A stretch of 64,000 nucleotides of DNA. It comes from Simiduia curdlanivorans. Its GTDB lineage: Bacteria > Pseudomonadota > Gammaproteobacteria > Pseudomonadales > Cellvibrionaceae. The notes beneath the pieces are model-generated. The model did not search any database, had not been told where the DNA came from, and saw only the letters and a list, made by a program, of their open reading frames with translations. Of the stretch, positions 8,867 through 17,921 are shown one piece after another (the first letter of the stretch is position 1; each line of letters starts with the position of its first letter). The stretch covers positions 1,862,501 to 1,926,500 of the forward strand of contig NZ_JAUFQG010000004.1 of assembly GCF_030409605.1 (NCBI RefSeq), read 5' to 3'. The position numbers were made by a program, and so were the translations under genes.

Positions 8867-10375
8867 CTAGGTTGCGAATTGCTCGCGTAGTATGTTTTTC
8901 TGAACCTTGCCCATGGCGTTGCGCGGCAGAGTAGCAACGAACTCGACCCGCTTGGGAACTTTGAAATTGGCCAGCTGGGTTTTGCAATGCTGGATAATAT
9001 GTTCGGCACTTGGCGCTTGGCCATCGGCTACAATCACGGCCAAAACGGCTTCGCCAAAGTCGGCATGGGGCACCCCAATCACTGCCGATTCCAGAACACC
9101 TGGCATGTCGTCTATCACCAGTTCGATTTCTTTCGGGTAAACATTCAAGCCGCCACAAATAATTAAATCTTTCGCCCGCCCGACAATGGATAGATAACCG
9201 TCTGTGTCTATAACGCCTTTATCGCCGGTATTAAAAAATCCGTCGGCGGTGAAATCTTCGGCGGTCTTTTCTGGCATACGCCAATAGCCAGAAAAAACGT
9301 TTGCACCTTGCACCTGTATATTGCCTATGTCGCCGTTTGATAGTGTTTGTCCAGTGTCATCGACTATGCGTACCGTCACGCCGGGCAGGGCTGGCCCTAC
9401 CGTGCCGGCGCGGCGTTCGCCGTTTAATGGGTTGGATGTGTTCATGCCGGTTTCTGTCATGCCGTAGCGTTCAAGAATGGCGTGACCGGTGCGGGATTGA
9501 AATTCGACAAAGGTTTCAGCCAATAGCGGTGCCGAGCCAGAGGTGAAAAGGCGTATGCTTTTACAGCTTTGCGATCCAAAAGCGGGATTGTTAAGCAGAC
9601 GCGTGTAGTAGGTTGGAACACCCATCATTACAGTGCAATCGGGTAGCGCCGTCACCGCCGCTTGATCGCGAAAGCCGCTATGCCAGGCCATGCTGGCACC
9701 GCTCATTAACACACAGCTGAGTGCAACGAATAAACCGTGCACGTGATAAATAGGTAGCATGTGTAACAGATGATCTGCCGCGCTAAAGCCCCAAGCCTGT
9801 ACCAGTGTCTGCGCGTTTTTACGCAAGTTATCGTGGCTTAGCATGATGCCTTTGGGTTTACCGGTGGTGCCCGATGAATAGAGCAGTGCGGCCATGTCAG
9901 TACCGATGCGCTGGGCAATATCGGCGCTGCTGCTTTCGTTGGCTGCGCCTTCCATAAGGCTGCCGGAGCCATCGGCGTCGAGTGTGAGCAGCGCTTTAAC
10001 GCACTCGGTCGGCATAACGGCACTTAGCAAGTCTGTGGCTTGGCTATCGCACACAATCAGTGTTGGCTCGGCATTGGTTAGAAAGTAGCTAAGCTCAGCG
10101 GTTGTGTAGGCGGTGTTGAGCGGGTGATACACCAAGCCTGCGCGCAAGCAGGCCAAGTAAAGAAATAAGTTTTCCACTGATTTCGTCACTTGCACGGTGA
10201 CTCTGTCGCCCGCCTTGGCGCCGAGTTTTAACAAACTATTAGCAATGCGCGCTGATGCTTGTTCGGCCTCGCCGTAGCTGACGGTTCGGCCCTCGGGTGT
10301 ACACAACAGCCGGGTGCTTTTGTCGGTGGGAAAGTGCTGTTGAAAATGTGCGTAGAGGTTGGCGTTGTCAGTCAT
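8867..10375 (-). CDS. matB: malonyl-CoA synthetase (MatB-like acyl-CoA synthetase)
   Basis: ATP-dependent ligase of the ANL superfamily, 502 aa. The AMP-binding motif LLYSSGTTGKPKG is at about residues 165-177, followed by ERYGMTETGMN, the TGD motif in FFNTGDKG, and the C-terminal lysine motif PRNAMGKVQKN. The block around MTETGMNTSNP and the segment GYWRMPEKT resemble characterised malonyl/methylmalonyl-CoA synthetases more than long-chain or acetate enzymes. Predicted product is malonyl-CoA or methylmalonyl-CoA from the free diacid. It follows the beta-oxidation operon on the same strand but after about 650 bases with a repeat-like element, so it probably has its own promoter. Confidence 0.85.
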   Translation of the reverse strand: MTDNANLYAHFQQHFPTDKSTRLLCTPEGRTVSYGEAEQASARIANSLLKLGAKAGDRVTVQVTKSVENLFLYLACLRAGLVYHPLNTAYTTAELSYFLTNAEPTLIVCDSQATDLLSAVMPTECVKALLTLDADGSGSLMEGAANESSSADIAQRIGTDMAALLYSSGTTGKPKGIMLSHDNLRKNAQTLVQAWGFSAADHLLHMLPIYHVHGLFVALSCVLMSGASMAWHSGFRDQAAVTALPDCTVMMGVPTYYTRLLNNPAFGSQSCKSIRLFTSGSAPLLAETFVEFQSRTGHAILERYGMTETGMNTSNPLNGERRAGTVGPALPGVTVRIVDDTGQTLSNGDIGNIQVQGANVFSGYWRMPEKTAEDFTADGFFNTGDKGVIDTDGYLSIVGRAKDLIICGGLNVYPKEIELVIDDMPGVLESAVIGVPHADFGEAVLAVIVADGQAPSAEHIIQHCKTQLANFKVPKRVEFVATLPRNAMGKVQKNILREQFAT

Positions 10376-11021
10376 AGGTGATCGCTGTGGCGGCAGATTA
10401 AAAATTAACGTTCTAAGGGCGCTATATTAACATCTCACAGGAGGATGGCACTTACTTAAGAACAGGAACCCAGTATCTATGTGGGGTTCACACTGCATCA
10501 CTCATCTACTGCCTGAATCGTCGATACTTTGGTAAATCTATATCACTGCGTTGGTGGTTTGTGCATTTTCTTTTTACGCGAGCCGTAGTGTAACGGAGAC
10601 CACGCGTATTTTGCGTCATAGTAAACGAACCAAAAGAAACGCTCCCCGGCTACACGCCCTGCGGGTTGTGGTCTCAGTCACATCCATGTGACTGCCCCTT
10701 CGGGCGCTGACGCGGACCAAATCGCTCCAGACGATTAGTCACTCCGGGCGAATTTTTGTTGTCGCCGGCGACCCGCCTTACCCTCAAGGGGCACCGAGGT
10801 CCATGCGGAACACCGCTCACCGCTGCGCAAGGGGCCCCAAGATCGCGGCTTCGTAGCTATTTTTAGGGTATTATAATTCCCAAAAATTTTTCTATTAATG
10901 TCAAATATAATACCCATTGTTCATTGGCTTTATCGCTTGAGTAAGTCGTATTCACCTCACAGGCGCTATTGCCGACCACCAGACCTTTGAATGATTGCGG
11001 CCCACGCAGGCGGTGTGTGAT
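10376..11021. repeat. intergenic region with a repeat-like non-coding element
   Basis: No gene is supported. At 10590-10860 the sequence changes character, becoming GC-rich and hairpin-rich. It contains a perfect 9-bp inverted repeat with 2-base centre (10675-10694, CAGTCACAT/ATGTGACTG) and an adjacent small GCCC/GGGC stem (10694-10705). Its flavour resembles the dispersed intergenic elements of gammaproteobacteria that are often mistaken for small genes. Only one copy is in this window, so repeat status is inference. Confidence 0.4.
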
Positions 11022-11804
11022 CTATCGTCCGATAAACTCGGCTTCCTTTTTGTCAAAAAATGCCATGATGGCGTTCTGACTGTCTTGGCTGGTGGAGCAG
11101 GTTGTTTGTAACTTGGATTCCAAATCCAGTGTTTGTTCAAACGATGACGTATGCACATTGCGCAGAATGTGTTTACCAAATTGTTGTGACAAGGGCGCAC
11201 CTTTGGCTAAGGCTTGTGCCCATATTTGGGTCTGGCTTTCTAGCGCATCGCTAGCCACACGTTTATTGATGAGTCCGTATTTTTCGCACTCTGCTGCTGA
11301 TAACTTTGCTGCTTCGGCAAATAATTGCAGGGCTTTTTTGTAGCCTAATGCATTGACTAAGTGATGGCTCATGCCGCCATCGGGCACTAACCCTAAACTC
11401 GCGAAGGCGAGATATAAATAGGCGTCGTCGGCCATCACCGCTAGATCACAGCTCATTGCAAGGGCTGCGCCAATACCCACGCAGGCGCCCTGAATGGCGG
11501 CGATATACAGTTTTGATGACTGCGCAATAGCCATCAGTATCGGTTTGTACTCTTGCTGAATTTGTTCGTCGATGGTGCTGTAGCCCGCTAGGCCTTCAGA
11601 TAAATCTGTGCCGGCGCTAAAGCCGCGCCCGGCGGCGCGAATCACCACAATACGAATTGCTTGATCTTGCTCAATGGCTGCAATTAACTGGTTTAATTCG
11701 CGGCGCATGGTTTGGTTTATGGCGTTTAATGTTTTTGGGCGATTTAGCGCAATGGTTGCAACGCGGTTTTCAACGCCGTAGGTGAGGGTTTCAAAATTGT
11801 CCAT
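11022..11804 (-). CDS. enoyl-CoA hydratase/isomerase family protein
   Basis: Crotonase-fold enzyme (260 aa) that hydrates or isomerises enoyl-CoA in beta-oxidation. The oxyanion-hole segments are RGFSAGTDLSE (about residues 57-67) and GACVGIGAALAMSCD. The usual second catalytic Glu region reads FASLGLVPDGG, with Ser instead of Glu, so isomerase or other crotonase chemistry is possible. ATG 11804 is chosen because MDNFETLTYG matches family N-termini; a start at 11840 would add 12 residues. It is the last gene of the acyl-CoA operon, 59 bases after the CoA-transferase family gene. Confidence 0.85.
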   Translation of the reverse strand: MDNFETLTYGVENRVATIALNRPKTLNAINQTMRRELNQLIAAIEQDQAIRIVVIRAAGRGFSAGTDLSEGLAGYSTIDEQIQQEYKPILMAIAQSSKLYIAAIQGACVGIGAALAMSCDLAVMADDAYLYLAFASLGLVPDGGMSHHLVNALGYKKALQLFAEAAKLSAAECEKYGLINKRVASDALESQTQIWAQALAKGAPLSQQFGKHILRNVHTSSFEQTLDLESKLQTTCSTSQDSQNAIMAFFDKKEAEFIGR

Positions 11805-11863
11805 GGCTGTTATTTTCTCCATCGGATAAATGCTCGTCACGTTGGTGCTTGTAGCAAATCGAC

Positions 11864-13000
11864 TTAACTAAGAGCGCCAGCTTCTTCTAACGCCGAAATT
11901 GCTACGCTATCGAAACCCCAAGCCGCGAGTAGGGCTTTGGTGTCTGCGCCTTCAGCTGAGGGCGCCGCTGGGATAGCGCATTCGCTGCGGCTAAATTTCG
12001 GCGCAGGGGCAGGTTGCTGTACGCCATTAATCTCAATATAGGTGCCGCGTGCTTTATTGTGTGGGTGCTCTATGGCTTCTTGATAATCCAAGATGCCGGT
12101 TACACAGGCGTCGCTGCCCTCAAAAATATCGACCCATTGGGCGCGGGTTTTTGATTTAAAGGTGTGGCTAAGTGCGGCTTTTATTTCATCCCACTTTTCT
12201 GGATTGTTTTGGTGTTGAATAAACTCTTCCGGTAAATCGGCCCTGCGAATCATCTCGGCAAAGAATTTCGGTTCTATGGGCCCTACGGAAAGGTGTTTAC
12301 CGTCGGCGGTTTCATAGGCGCCATAGTAAGGCACGCCACCGTCGAGTAAATTACTTTGCCGCGATGGGTTCCAGAAGCCGAGTTTATTGAGGGTGTAGAA
12401 CATGCTCATTAAATGCGCCGAACCATCGGTGATGGCGCTATCAATCACTTGACCTTTACCTGATTTTTGAACCTCTAATAGCGCCGAGAGAATACCAATT
12501 ACCAAAAATAAACTGCCGCCGGCGTAATCGCCAATGACATTCAGCGGTACGGTGGGTTGCGCTTGGCTGCCGATGGCGGCGGCTACGCCGGTGAGTGAAA
12601 TATAGTTGTAATCGTGGCCGGCCGATTGTGCTAAGGGGCCAGTTTGGCCCCATCCGGTCATGCGACCATAGATAATTTTTGGATTGCGGGCCAAACATTC
12701 ATCTGGCCCAAAACCTAAGCGCTCTGCGACGCCGGGTCGATTGCCTTCGAAAATAACATCGGCTTTCTCCACCAAGGTCAACAGGGTATTCAAGCCCTCG
12801 GTGGTTCTTAGGTTTAAGGCGATACTTTTTTTGCCTCGTGAATTGACGTCCTGCGCCGAAGGCGGCGCGATGGAGTTGGGTTTCGATACCCGTTCCACCA
12901 CAACCACTTCCGCGCCTAGGTCGGCCAACACTTGGCCAGCGTAGGGGCCTGGGCCAATACCTTTCATCTCAATAATTTTTATACCGGTAAGCGGGCCCAT
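11864..13000 (-). CDS. family III CoA-transferase fold, alpha-methylacyl-CoA racemase type
   Basis: Protein of 378 aa in the CaiB/BaiF family. Residues His129 (AGHDYNY), Asp158 (IGDYAGG) and Glu243 (VGPIEPKFF) line up with the catalytic His126, Asp156 and Glu241 of mycobacterial alpha-methylacyl-CoA racemase. This favours racemisation of 2-methylacyl-CoA over CoA transfer. The enzyme would convert (2R) to (2S) 2-methylacyl-CoA so that acyl-CoA dehydrogenases can act, as in breakdown of branched or isoprenoid chains. It lies in an operon with dehydrogenase, hydratase and thiolase genes. Exact substrate is inferred. Confidence 0.85.
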   Translation of the reverse strand: MGPLTGIKIIEMKGIGPGPYAGQVLADLGAEVVVVERVSKPNSIAPPSAQDVNSRGKKSIALNLRTTEGLNTLLTLVEKADVIFEGNRPGVAERLGFGPDECLARNPKIIYGRMTGWGQTGPLAQSAGHDYNYISLTGVAAAIGSQAQPTVPLNVIGDYAGGSLFLVIGILSALLEVQKSGKGQVIDSAITDGSAHLMSMFYTLNKLGFWNPSRQSNLLDGGVPYYGAYETADGKHLSVGPIEPKFFAEMIRRADLPEEFIQHQNNPEKWDEIKAALSHTFKSKTRAQWVDIFEGSDACVTGILDYQEAIEHPHNKARGTYIEINGVQQPAPAPKFSRSECAIPAAPSAEGADTKALLAAWGFDSVAISALEEAGALS

Positions 13001-13095
13001 GGGTTGTCTCTTTTTTAGGTTTTCTTAGTTTTAGGTGTTCTTAGTTTTTAGGTCGTTAAATTTATTAGGTGGTTAAATGTCATTCGATGGTTATA

Positions 13096-14256
13096 TTAAT
13101 TTAAATTGCTGCGGTATTGATCGGAAAAAATATCCCGGCCGATGATTAGTTTCATAATCTCTGAGCTACCGGCAAAAATGCGGTTTGCGCGGGCATCGGT
13201 GAACATATTGCAAATGGGGTAGTCTTGCATATAGCCAGCGCCACCGTGTAGCTGCACGCCTAAATCCAACATCCGCCATTCAACCTCAGTGCTCTGCAAT
13301 TTCGCTTTTGCTGCCAAGTTAATAGACAGGTCACCGGCATTGTGCCGCAGTACCAATTGATCGACAAACATCTCCAAGATACTGATCTCGGTATCCATTT
13401 CGGCGAGTTTAAACCGGGTGTTTTGTTTTTCGGCGAGGGGTTTACCAAATACCTTGCGCGTCATAGCGAAGTCGCGGGTGAGGTCGAAGGCGCGGCGGGC
13501 GTTGGCTATTGAGCCAACCGCTGCAAGTAAGCGCTCTTCTGCCAAACCGTGCATAAGATAGAAAAAACCTTGGCCGGGTTCGCCGAGAATATTTTGTTTT
13601 GGAATTTTTACCTGCGAGAAGAATAACTCGGCTGTATCCTGGGCCTTTAAACCCATTTTGTTGAGCTTGCGCCCGCGCTCGAAGCCTTCCATGCCGCGCT
13701 CGACAATACATAGGGTCATGGCGTGCGGGTTGTTGGCGGCATCTGATTTCCCCGCCACAACGATATAGTCGGCGTTAATACCGTTGGATATATAGGTTTT
13801 CGAGCCATTTAGAACAAAATGGTCGCCCTGTTCGATTAGTGTTGTGCGCATGCCGGCGAGGTCGCTGCCAGCATCCGGTTCGGTCATGGCAATGGCGAGA
13901 ATCTTTTCCCCGCTAACGCAGCTCGGCAGAAAGCGCTGCTTCTGTGCATCGGTGCCGAAGTTATTGATGTAGGGCCCGACTAAGCGGCTGTGTAGGCTGT
14001 TAAACCACTCGCCACAACCTTGCCGCACGGTTTCTTCGATAATAATTTGTTCGAAGCGAAAGTCATTGTCGCCCGTGCCGCCGTACTGCTCGTCTGGCCA
14101 AATCATTAAGAAGCCTTGGTCGCCGGCTTTTTTGAAGGCTTCGCGGTCGACAATGTTTTGCTCGCGCCATTTTTCGATGTTCGGTGCAATTTCAGCTTCC
14201 AGAAACTTGCGATAGGCGCTGCGGAACATCTGCTGTTCTTCGGTAAAGTGTCGCAT
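13096..14256 (-). CDS. acyl-CoA dehydrogenase
   Basis: FAD-dependent enzyme of 386 aa that introduces the alpha,beta double bond into acyl-CoA and passes electrons to electron-transfer flavoprotein. The conserved AMTEPDAGSDLAGM signature is at about residues 126-139, the YISNG segment follows, and LGVQLHGGAGYMQDYP and FAGSSEIMKLIIGRDI lie near the C-terminus. Length is normal for the family. It sits between the bifunctional hydratase/dehydrogenase gene and the racemase gene, all on the minus strand, so it supplies the first step of the encoded beta-oxidation cycle. Confidence 0.93.
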   Translation of the reverse strand: MRHFTEEQQMFRSAYRKFLEAEIAPNIEKWREQNIVDREAFKKAGDQGFLMIWPDEQYGGTGDNDFRFEQIIIEETVRQGCGEWFNSLHSRLVGPYINNFGTDAQKQRFLPSCVSGEKILAIAMTEPDAGSDLAGMRTTLIEQGDHFVLNGSKTYISNGINADYIVVAGKSDAANNPHAMTLCIVERGMEGFERGRKLNKMGLKAQDTAELFFSQVKIPKQNILGEPGQGFFYLMHGLAEERLLAAVGSIANARRAFDLTRDFAMTRKVFGKPLAEKQNTRFKLAEMDTEISILEMFVDQLVLRHNAGDLSINLAAKAKLQSTEVEWRMLDLGVQLHGGAGYMQDYPICNMFTDARANRIFAGSSEIMKLIIGRDIFSDQYRSNLN

Positions 14257-14318
14257 GTTTTCTCCACTGCCATAATAGGTTATACACTCGGGTGCACAAC
14301 CTAATCGATGGCTTAAAG

Positions 14319-16464
14319 TTAGATAAAAGTTTCACCGGCTTTGAGCTTGGTCTCAACAATTGCTGGGCAGCTAAATCGCTCGCCAAAGTGTTGTGCCAGC
14401 TCAGCGCAGCGAGCCTGAAATTTTTCCAGCCCGTAGCTGTTGATAAACTGCAGGAAACCACCGGTCCAAACCGGTGCGCCAATCCCCATAATAGAACCAA
14501 TGTTGCCGTCCGCGACGCTGCGCAGTACGCCGGTCTCTAGACATTTAAGGGTTTCGATCACCTGCCGGAAGAGCAATCGGTCTTTGATATCTTGATCGGA
14601 TATCGCCACATCGCTGTTGTAGTATTTTTCTAGCAGACCGGGCCAAATCGTTTTACCGCTATCGCTATAGTCGAAGTAGCCGCCCTTGTGGTGGCGGCCA
14701 CCGCGGCCATTTTGTACCGTGAGGAAGTCGATTATTTCCCGCAGTGCGTTTTGTTCGCCCCATGTATCGGCCACGCCCATATCGCGCCAGGTTTCCATGG
14801 CTTTGCGACTGAGTTCTTGGCTGACCTCATCGTGCACCGTGAGTGGGCCTACCGGCATGCCGATGGCTTTACCTAAGTTGTCTATCTTTATTGGGTGCGC
14901 ACCCTCTACGACGAGGCGCGCGCCTTCATCGAAATAAGTACCGAAGGTGCGCGAGGTGAAGAAGCCGAGGGAGTCGTTTACTACGATCGGTGTTTTCTTG
15001 ATTTGGCGGGCATAATCAAAGGCCTTGGCTAGCGCGAGGTCACTGGTTTTCTCTCCGCAAATAATTTCCACTAGCGGCATTTTGTCCACCGGCGAAAAGA
15101 AGTGTACGCCGATAAAATTTTCCGGATTGCGAGAGGCCTGCGCCAGTTGGGTAATAGGCAGGGTGGAGGTATTGGAGCCCCAGATACCGCCATCGCATAG
15201 GTAGCTTTCGGTGGCGCTGGTGATTTTATTTTTTAATGCCATGTTTTCAAATACGGCTTCGATGATCAGGTCGCAACCTTGAAGGTCTTGATCATCGGCA
15301 GTAGGTTTTATTAAAGCGAGAACCTGTGCTTTCTTCTCTTCGGTGACGCGCCCACGGGCTATGCCTTTGTCGAGCAAGGCACTGGAGTAGGCTTTACCTT
15401 TCTCTGCCGCTTCGAGGCTCGTGTCTTTTAATATCACCTCGATACCGGCCAGTGCGGACACATAGGCAATGCCTTGGCCCATCATACCAGCACCCAATAC
15501 ACCGAGTTTTTTCGTGATTTGTGGCTCGATATGACTGGGGCGGGAGGCGCCGCTGTTGATTTTATTAAGTTGAAAGAAGAAGCTGGTAATCATGTTTTTG
15601 GCTTCGGGAGTGCCAACCAAAAACGCAAAGGCCCGGCTTTCAATTTTTAGCGCGGTATCGAAATCGAGCCTTGCCGCCTCTACCGCGCAATCTAGGATTT
15701 GTTCCGGCGCGGGCAGCAGGCCGCGAGTTTTTTTGCGCCAGCATGGCGGGTGCAATCGTTAGGAGCTGCGCCATTTTTGGCGAGCCGGCAGCGCCACCTG
15801 GAATACGAAAATCGGCTTTATCCCAGGCTTGTTGAGCGGCCTCGGCGTTGCCTTTGTTGGCGAGGATATAGGCTTTAGCGCGGACCAATAAATCGTCGAG
15901 AGATTCCACCGTTTCGTGAATCATGCCGGCTGCTAAGGCATCTTGCGGTGTGACTTTTTTGCCTTCCAGCAGGTAGGGCAGTGCCGCTTGTAGGCCTAAT
16001 AAATTAACCATGCGCACTATGCCCCCGCCGCCAGGTAGCAGGCCTAAGCTCACTTCGGGCAGGCCAAGTTGCACTGATTGATGGTTGTAGGCGATGCGAT
16101 AATTACAGGCTAAACAGATTTCAAAGCCGCCCCCTAAGGCGGCGCCATTAATAGCGGCTACCACCGGCACGGGAAGCTTTTCCAGTTTGCGTAAATCCGA
16201 TTTGATCGCGTCTAGCATGGCCATAAAGGCGGGCTCTTGGCCTTTTTCGAAGGCTAATAATTCGTGTAGATCACCTCCGGCAAAAAACACTTTTTTAGCC
16301 GAGGCGAAAATCACCCCAGTCAAATCCTTTTCTGTTTCCAGTTTGGCTACGGCGTCGGCCATGGCATCTCGATATTCTTGGTTCATGGCATTGACGGGGC
16401 CGGTCATGTCCATGGTGATGGTGACTATGCCATCGGCGTCTTTTTGGTAGTTAAATACACTCAT
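14319..16464 (-). pseudogene. bifunctional enoyl-CoA hydratase / 3-hydroxyacyl-CoA dehydrogenase, frameshifted
   Basis: Multifunctional beta-oxidation protein in two frames. The N-terminal crotonase domain (from ATG 16464) has GGGFEICLACN and LPEVSLGLLPGGGG with the catalytic Glu. The C-terminal part has the NAD fold GAGMMGQGIAYVS and catalytic His in GVHFFSPVDKMP. The frame changes at an A7 run in the coding strand (15728-15734). With six A the reading is AQKTRGLLPAPEQ, and the joined product is about 715 aa, the normal family length. With seven A the first frame runs out of homology and stops at 15640. A single-base error or a real recent mutation explains this equally well; both domains are otherwise intact. 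Confidence 0.85.
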
Positions 16465-16528
16465 GATGTTTTCCTAATTCTGGCTCAGCCTGCTGGGGTT
16501 TATCAGGCGTAATAAATGACGATGGCGC

Positions 16529-17737
16529 TTAAACCCGTTCGATAATGGTGGATATACCCATGCCGCCACCGACACAGAGCGACAACATGCCGCGCTTTAA
16601 CTGGCGCCGTTCTAATTCGTCGAGCATGATGCTCACTAACATGGCACCGGTGGCACCGAGTGGGTGCCCCATGGCAATGGAACCGCCGTTGACGTTGGTG
16701 ATATCGTGACTGATGCCAAGCTCTTTCATGTAGCGCATGGCGACTGAGGCGAAGGCTTCGTTAATTTCCCAGAGATCGATATCGGACACAGTTAAGCCGG
16801 CTTTTTGCAAAGCTTTTTTCGCTGCGGGCGCAGGCCCGGTGAGCATGATGATAGGGCAGGTGGATAAAACCGCCGTCGACACAATGCGACCGCGCGGCGT
16901 TAGCCCCAAATCTTTGCCAGCTTTCTCGCTGCCGATAAGAACGGCGGAGGCGCCGTCGACAATGCCAGAAGAGTTTCCGGGCGTGTGCACGTGGGTCACT
17001 TTTTCTAGCGAATTATATTTTTTCAAGATGATATCGTCGAAGCCGAGGCCGCCCATGGCTTCAAAAGAGGCTTTGAGTTTGGCCAAACCTTCGAGGCTGG
17101 TGTTGGGTTTGATAAAGTCGTCTTGGGCCAGAATAATGAGGCCGTTTTTATCCAGTACTGGCAATACGGATTTATCGAAGTAGCCATTGTCGCGGGCGAA
17201 GGCGGCGCGTTTTTGCGATTCGAGCGCGAAGGCGTCTACGTCTTCACGGCTATAGCCTTCGAGGTTGGCGATCACATCGGCGCCTATCCCCTGAGGTACA
17301 AAACCGCTTTTTAGTTGAAAGGCGATATCGCCGGCCATGGCGCCACCGTTGGAGCCCATGGGTACGCGCGACATACTTTCCACGCCGCCGGCAACCACCA
17401 AATCTTCCCAGCCCGAGGCAATTTTTTGCGCGGCGATATTCACGGCCTCTAAGCCCGAGGCGCAAAACCTGTCTAATTGCACGCCCGCTACGGATTCGTC
17501 CCAACCGGCATTTTGCACCATCATCTTGGCCACGTCGGAACCCTGTTCACCCACCGGGCTGACGCACCCCATGACCACGTCATCCACATAAGCGGTATCA
17601 AAATCGTGCCGCGCTTGCAGGCCTTTTAGTAGCCCAGCACCTAAATCGATGGGCTTGACCTCGTACAAGCGGCCGTCTTTTTTGCCTTTGCTGCGCGGGG
17701 TGCGCACGGCGTCGTAGATATAAGCGTGATGGGTCAT
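16529..17737 (-). CDS. acetyl-CoA C-acyltransferase (thiolase)
   Basis: Thiolase of 402 aa that cleaves 3-ketoacyl-CoA with CoA, the last step of beta-oxidation. The nucleophile is Cys92 in DRFCASGLEAVN. NVNGGSIAMGHPLGATG carries the active-site His, and the C-terminal Cys is in CVGGGMG. It is the first gene of the minus-strand operon, with the frameshifted hydratase/dehydrogenase 64 bases downstream, so the two could form a complex. It is transcribed divergently from an AraC-family gene across 184 bases, making that regulator a likely controller. Confidence 0.93.
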   Translation of the reverse strand: MTHHAYIYDAVRTPRSKGKKDGRLYEVKPIDLGAGLLKGLQARHDFDTAYVDDVVMGCVSPVGEQGSDVAKMMVQNAGWDESVAGVQLDRFCASGLEAVNIAAQKIASGWEDLVVAGGVESMSRVPMGSNGGAMAGDIAFQLKSGFVPQGIGADVIANLEGYSREDVDAFALESQKRAAFARDNGYFDKSVLPVLDKNGLIILAQDDFIKPNTSLEGLAKLKASFEAMGGLGFDDIILKKYNSLEKVTHVHTPGNSSGIVDGASAVLIGSEKAGKDLGLTPRGRIVSTAVLSTCPIIMLTGPAPAAKKALQKAGLTVSDIDLWEINEAFASVAMRYMKELGISHDITNVNGGSIAMGHPLGATGAMLVSIMLDELERRQLKRGMLSLCVGGGMGISTIIERV

Positions 17738-17921
17738 CGCGAGCCTCTTTGGGTTTGTGTTGCCGGCGCCAGTGCTTGGGCACCATAGGAATCTAATGTT
17801 AGTCCTTAGTCTGGGCCATGACCGGGTGGCTTGCCCATGGCATAGACAATCATGAAAATAGGCATTAAGTTACAGTTAGGTGCACTAAAGTACGAAATTT
17901 GGCAATACAGCGAGCTCCATT

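Noticed and set aside
10735..10917. 60-residue minus-strand frame in the repeat-like element
   Set aside because: Arg/Pro/Gly-rich composition typical of spurious frames in GC-rich hairpin elements.
15728..15734. A7 run as a programmed -1 frameshift site
   Set aside because: A -1 shift would enter the wrong frame; the dehydrogenase domain is reached only by +1 (or -2), so an indel is more likely.
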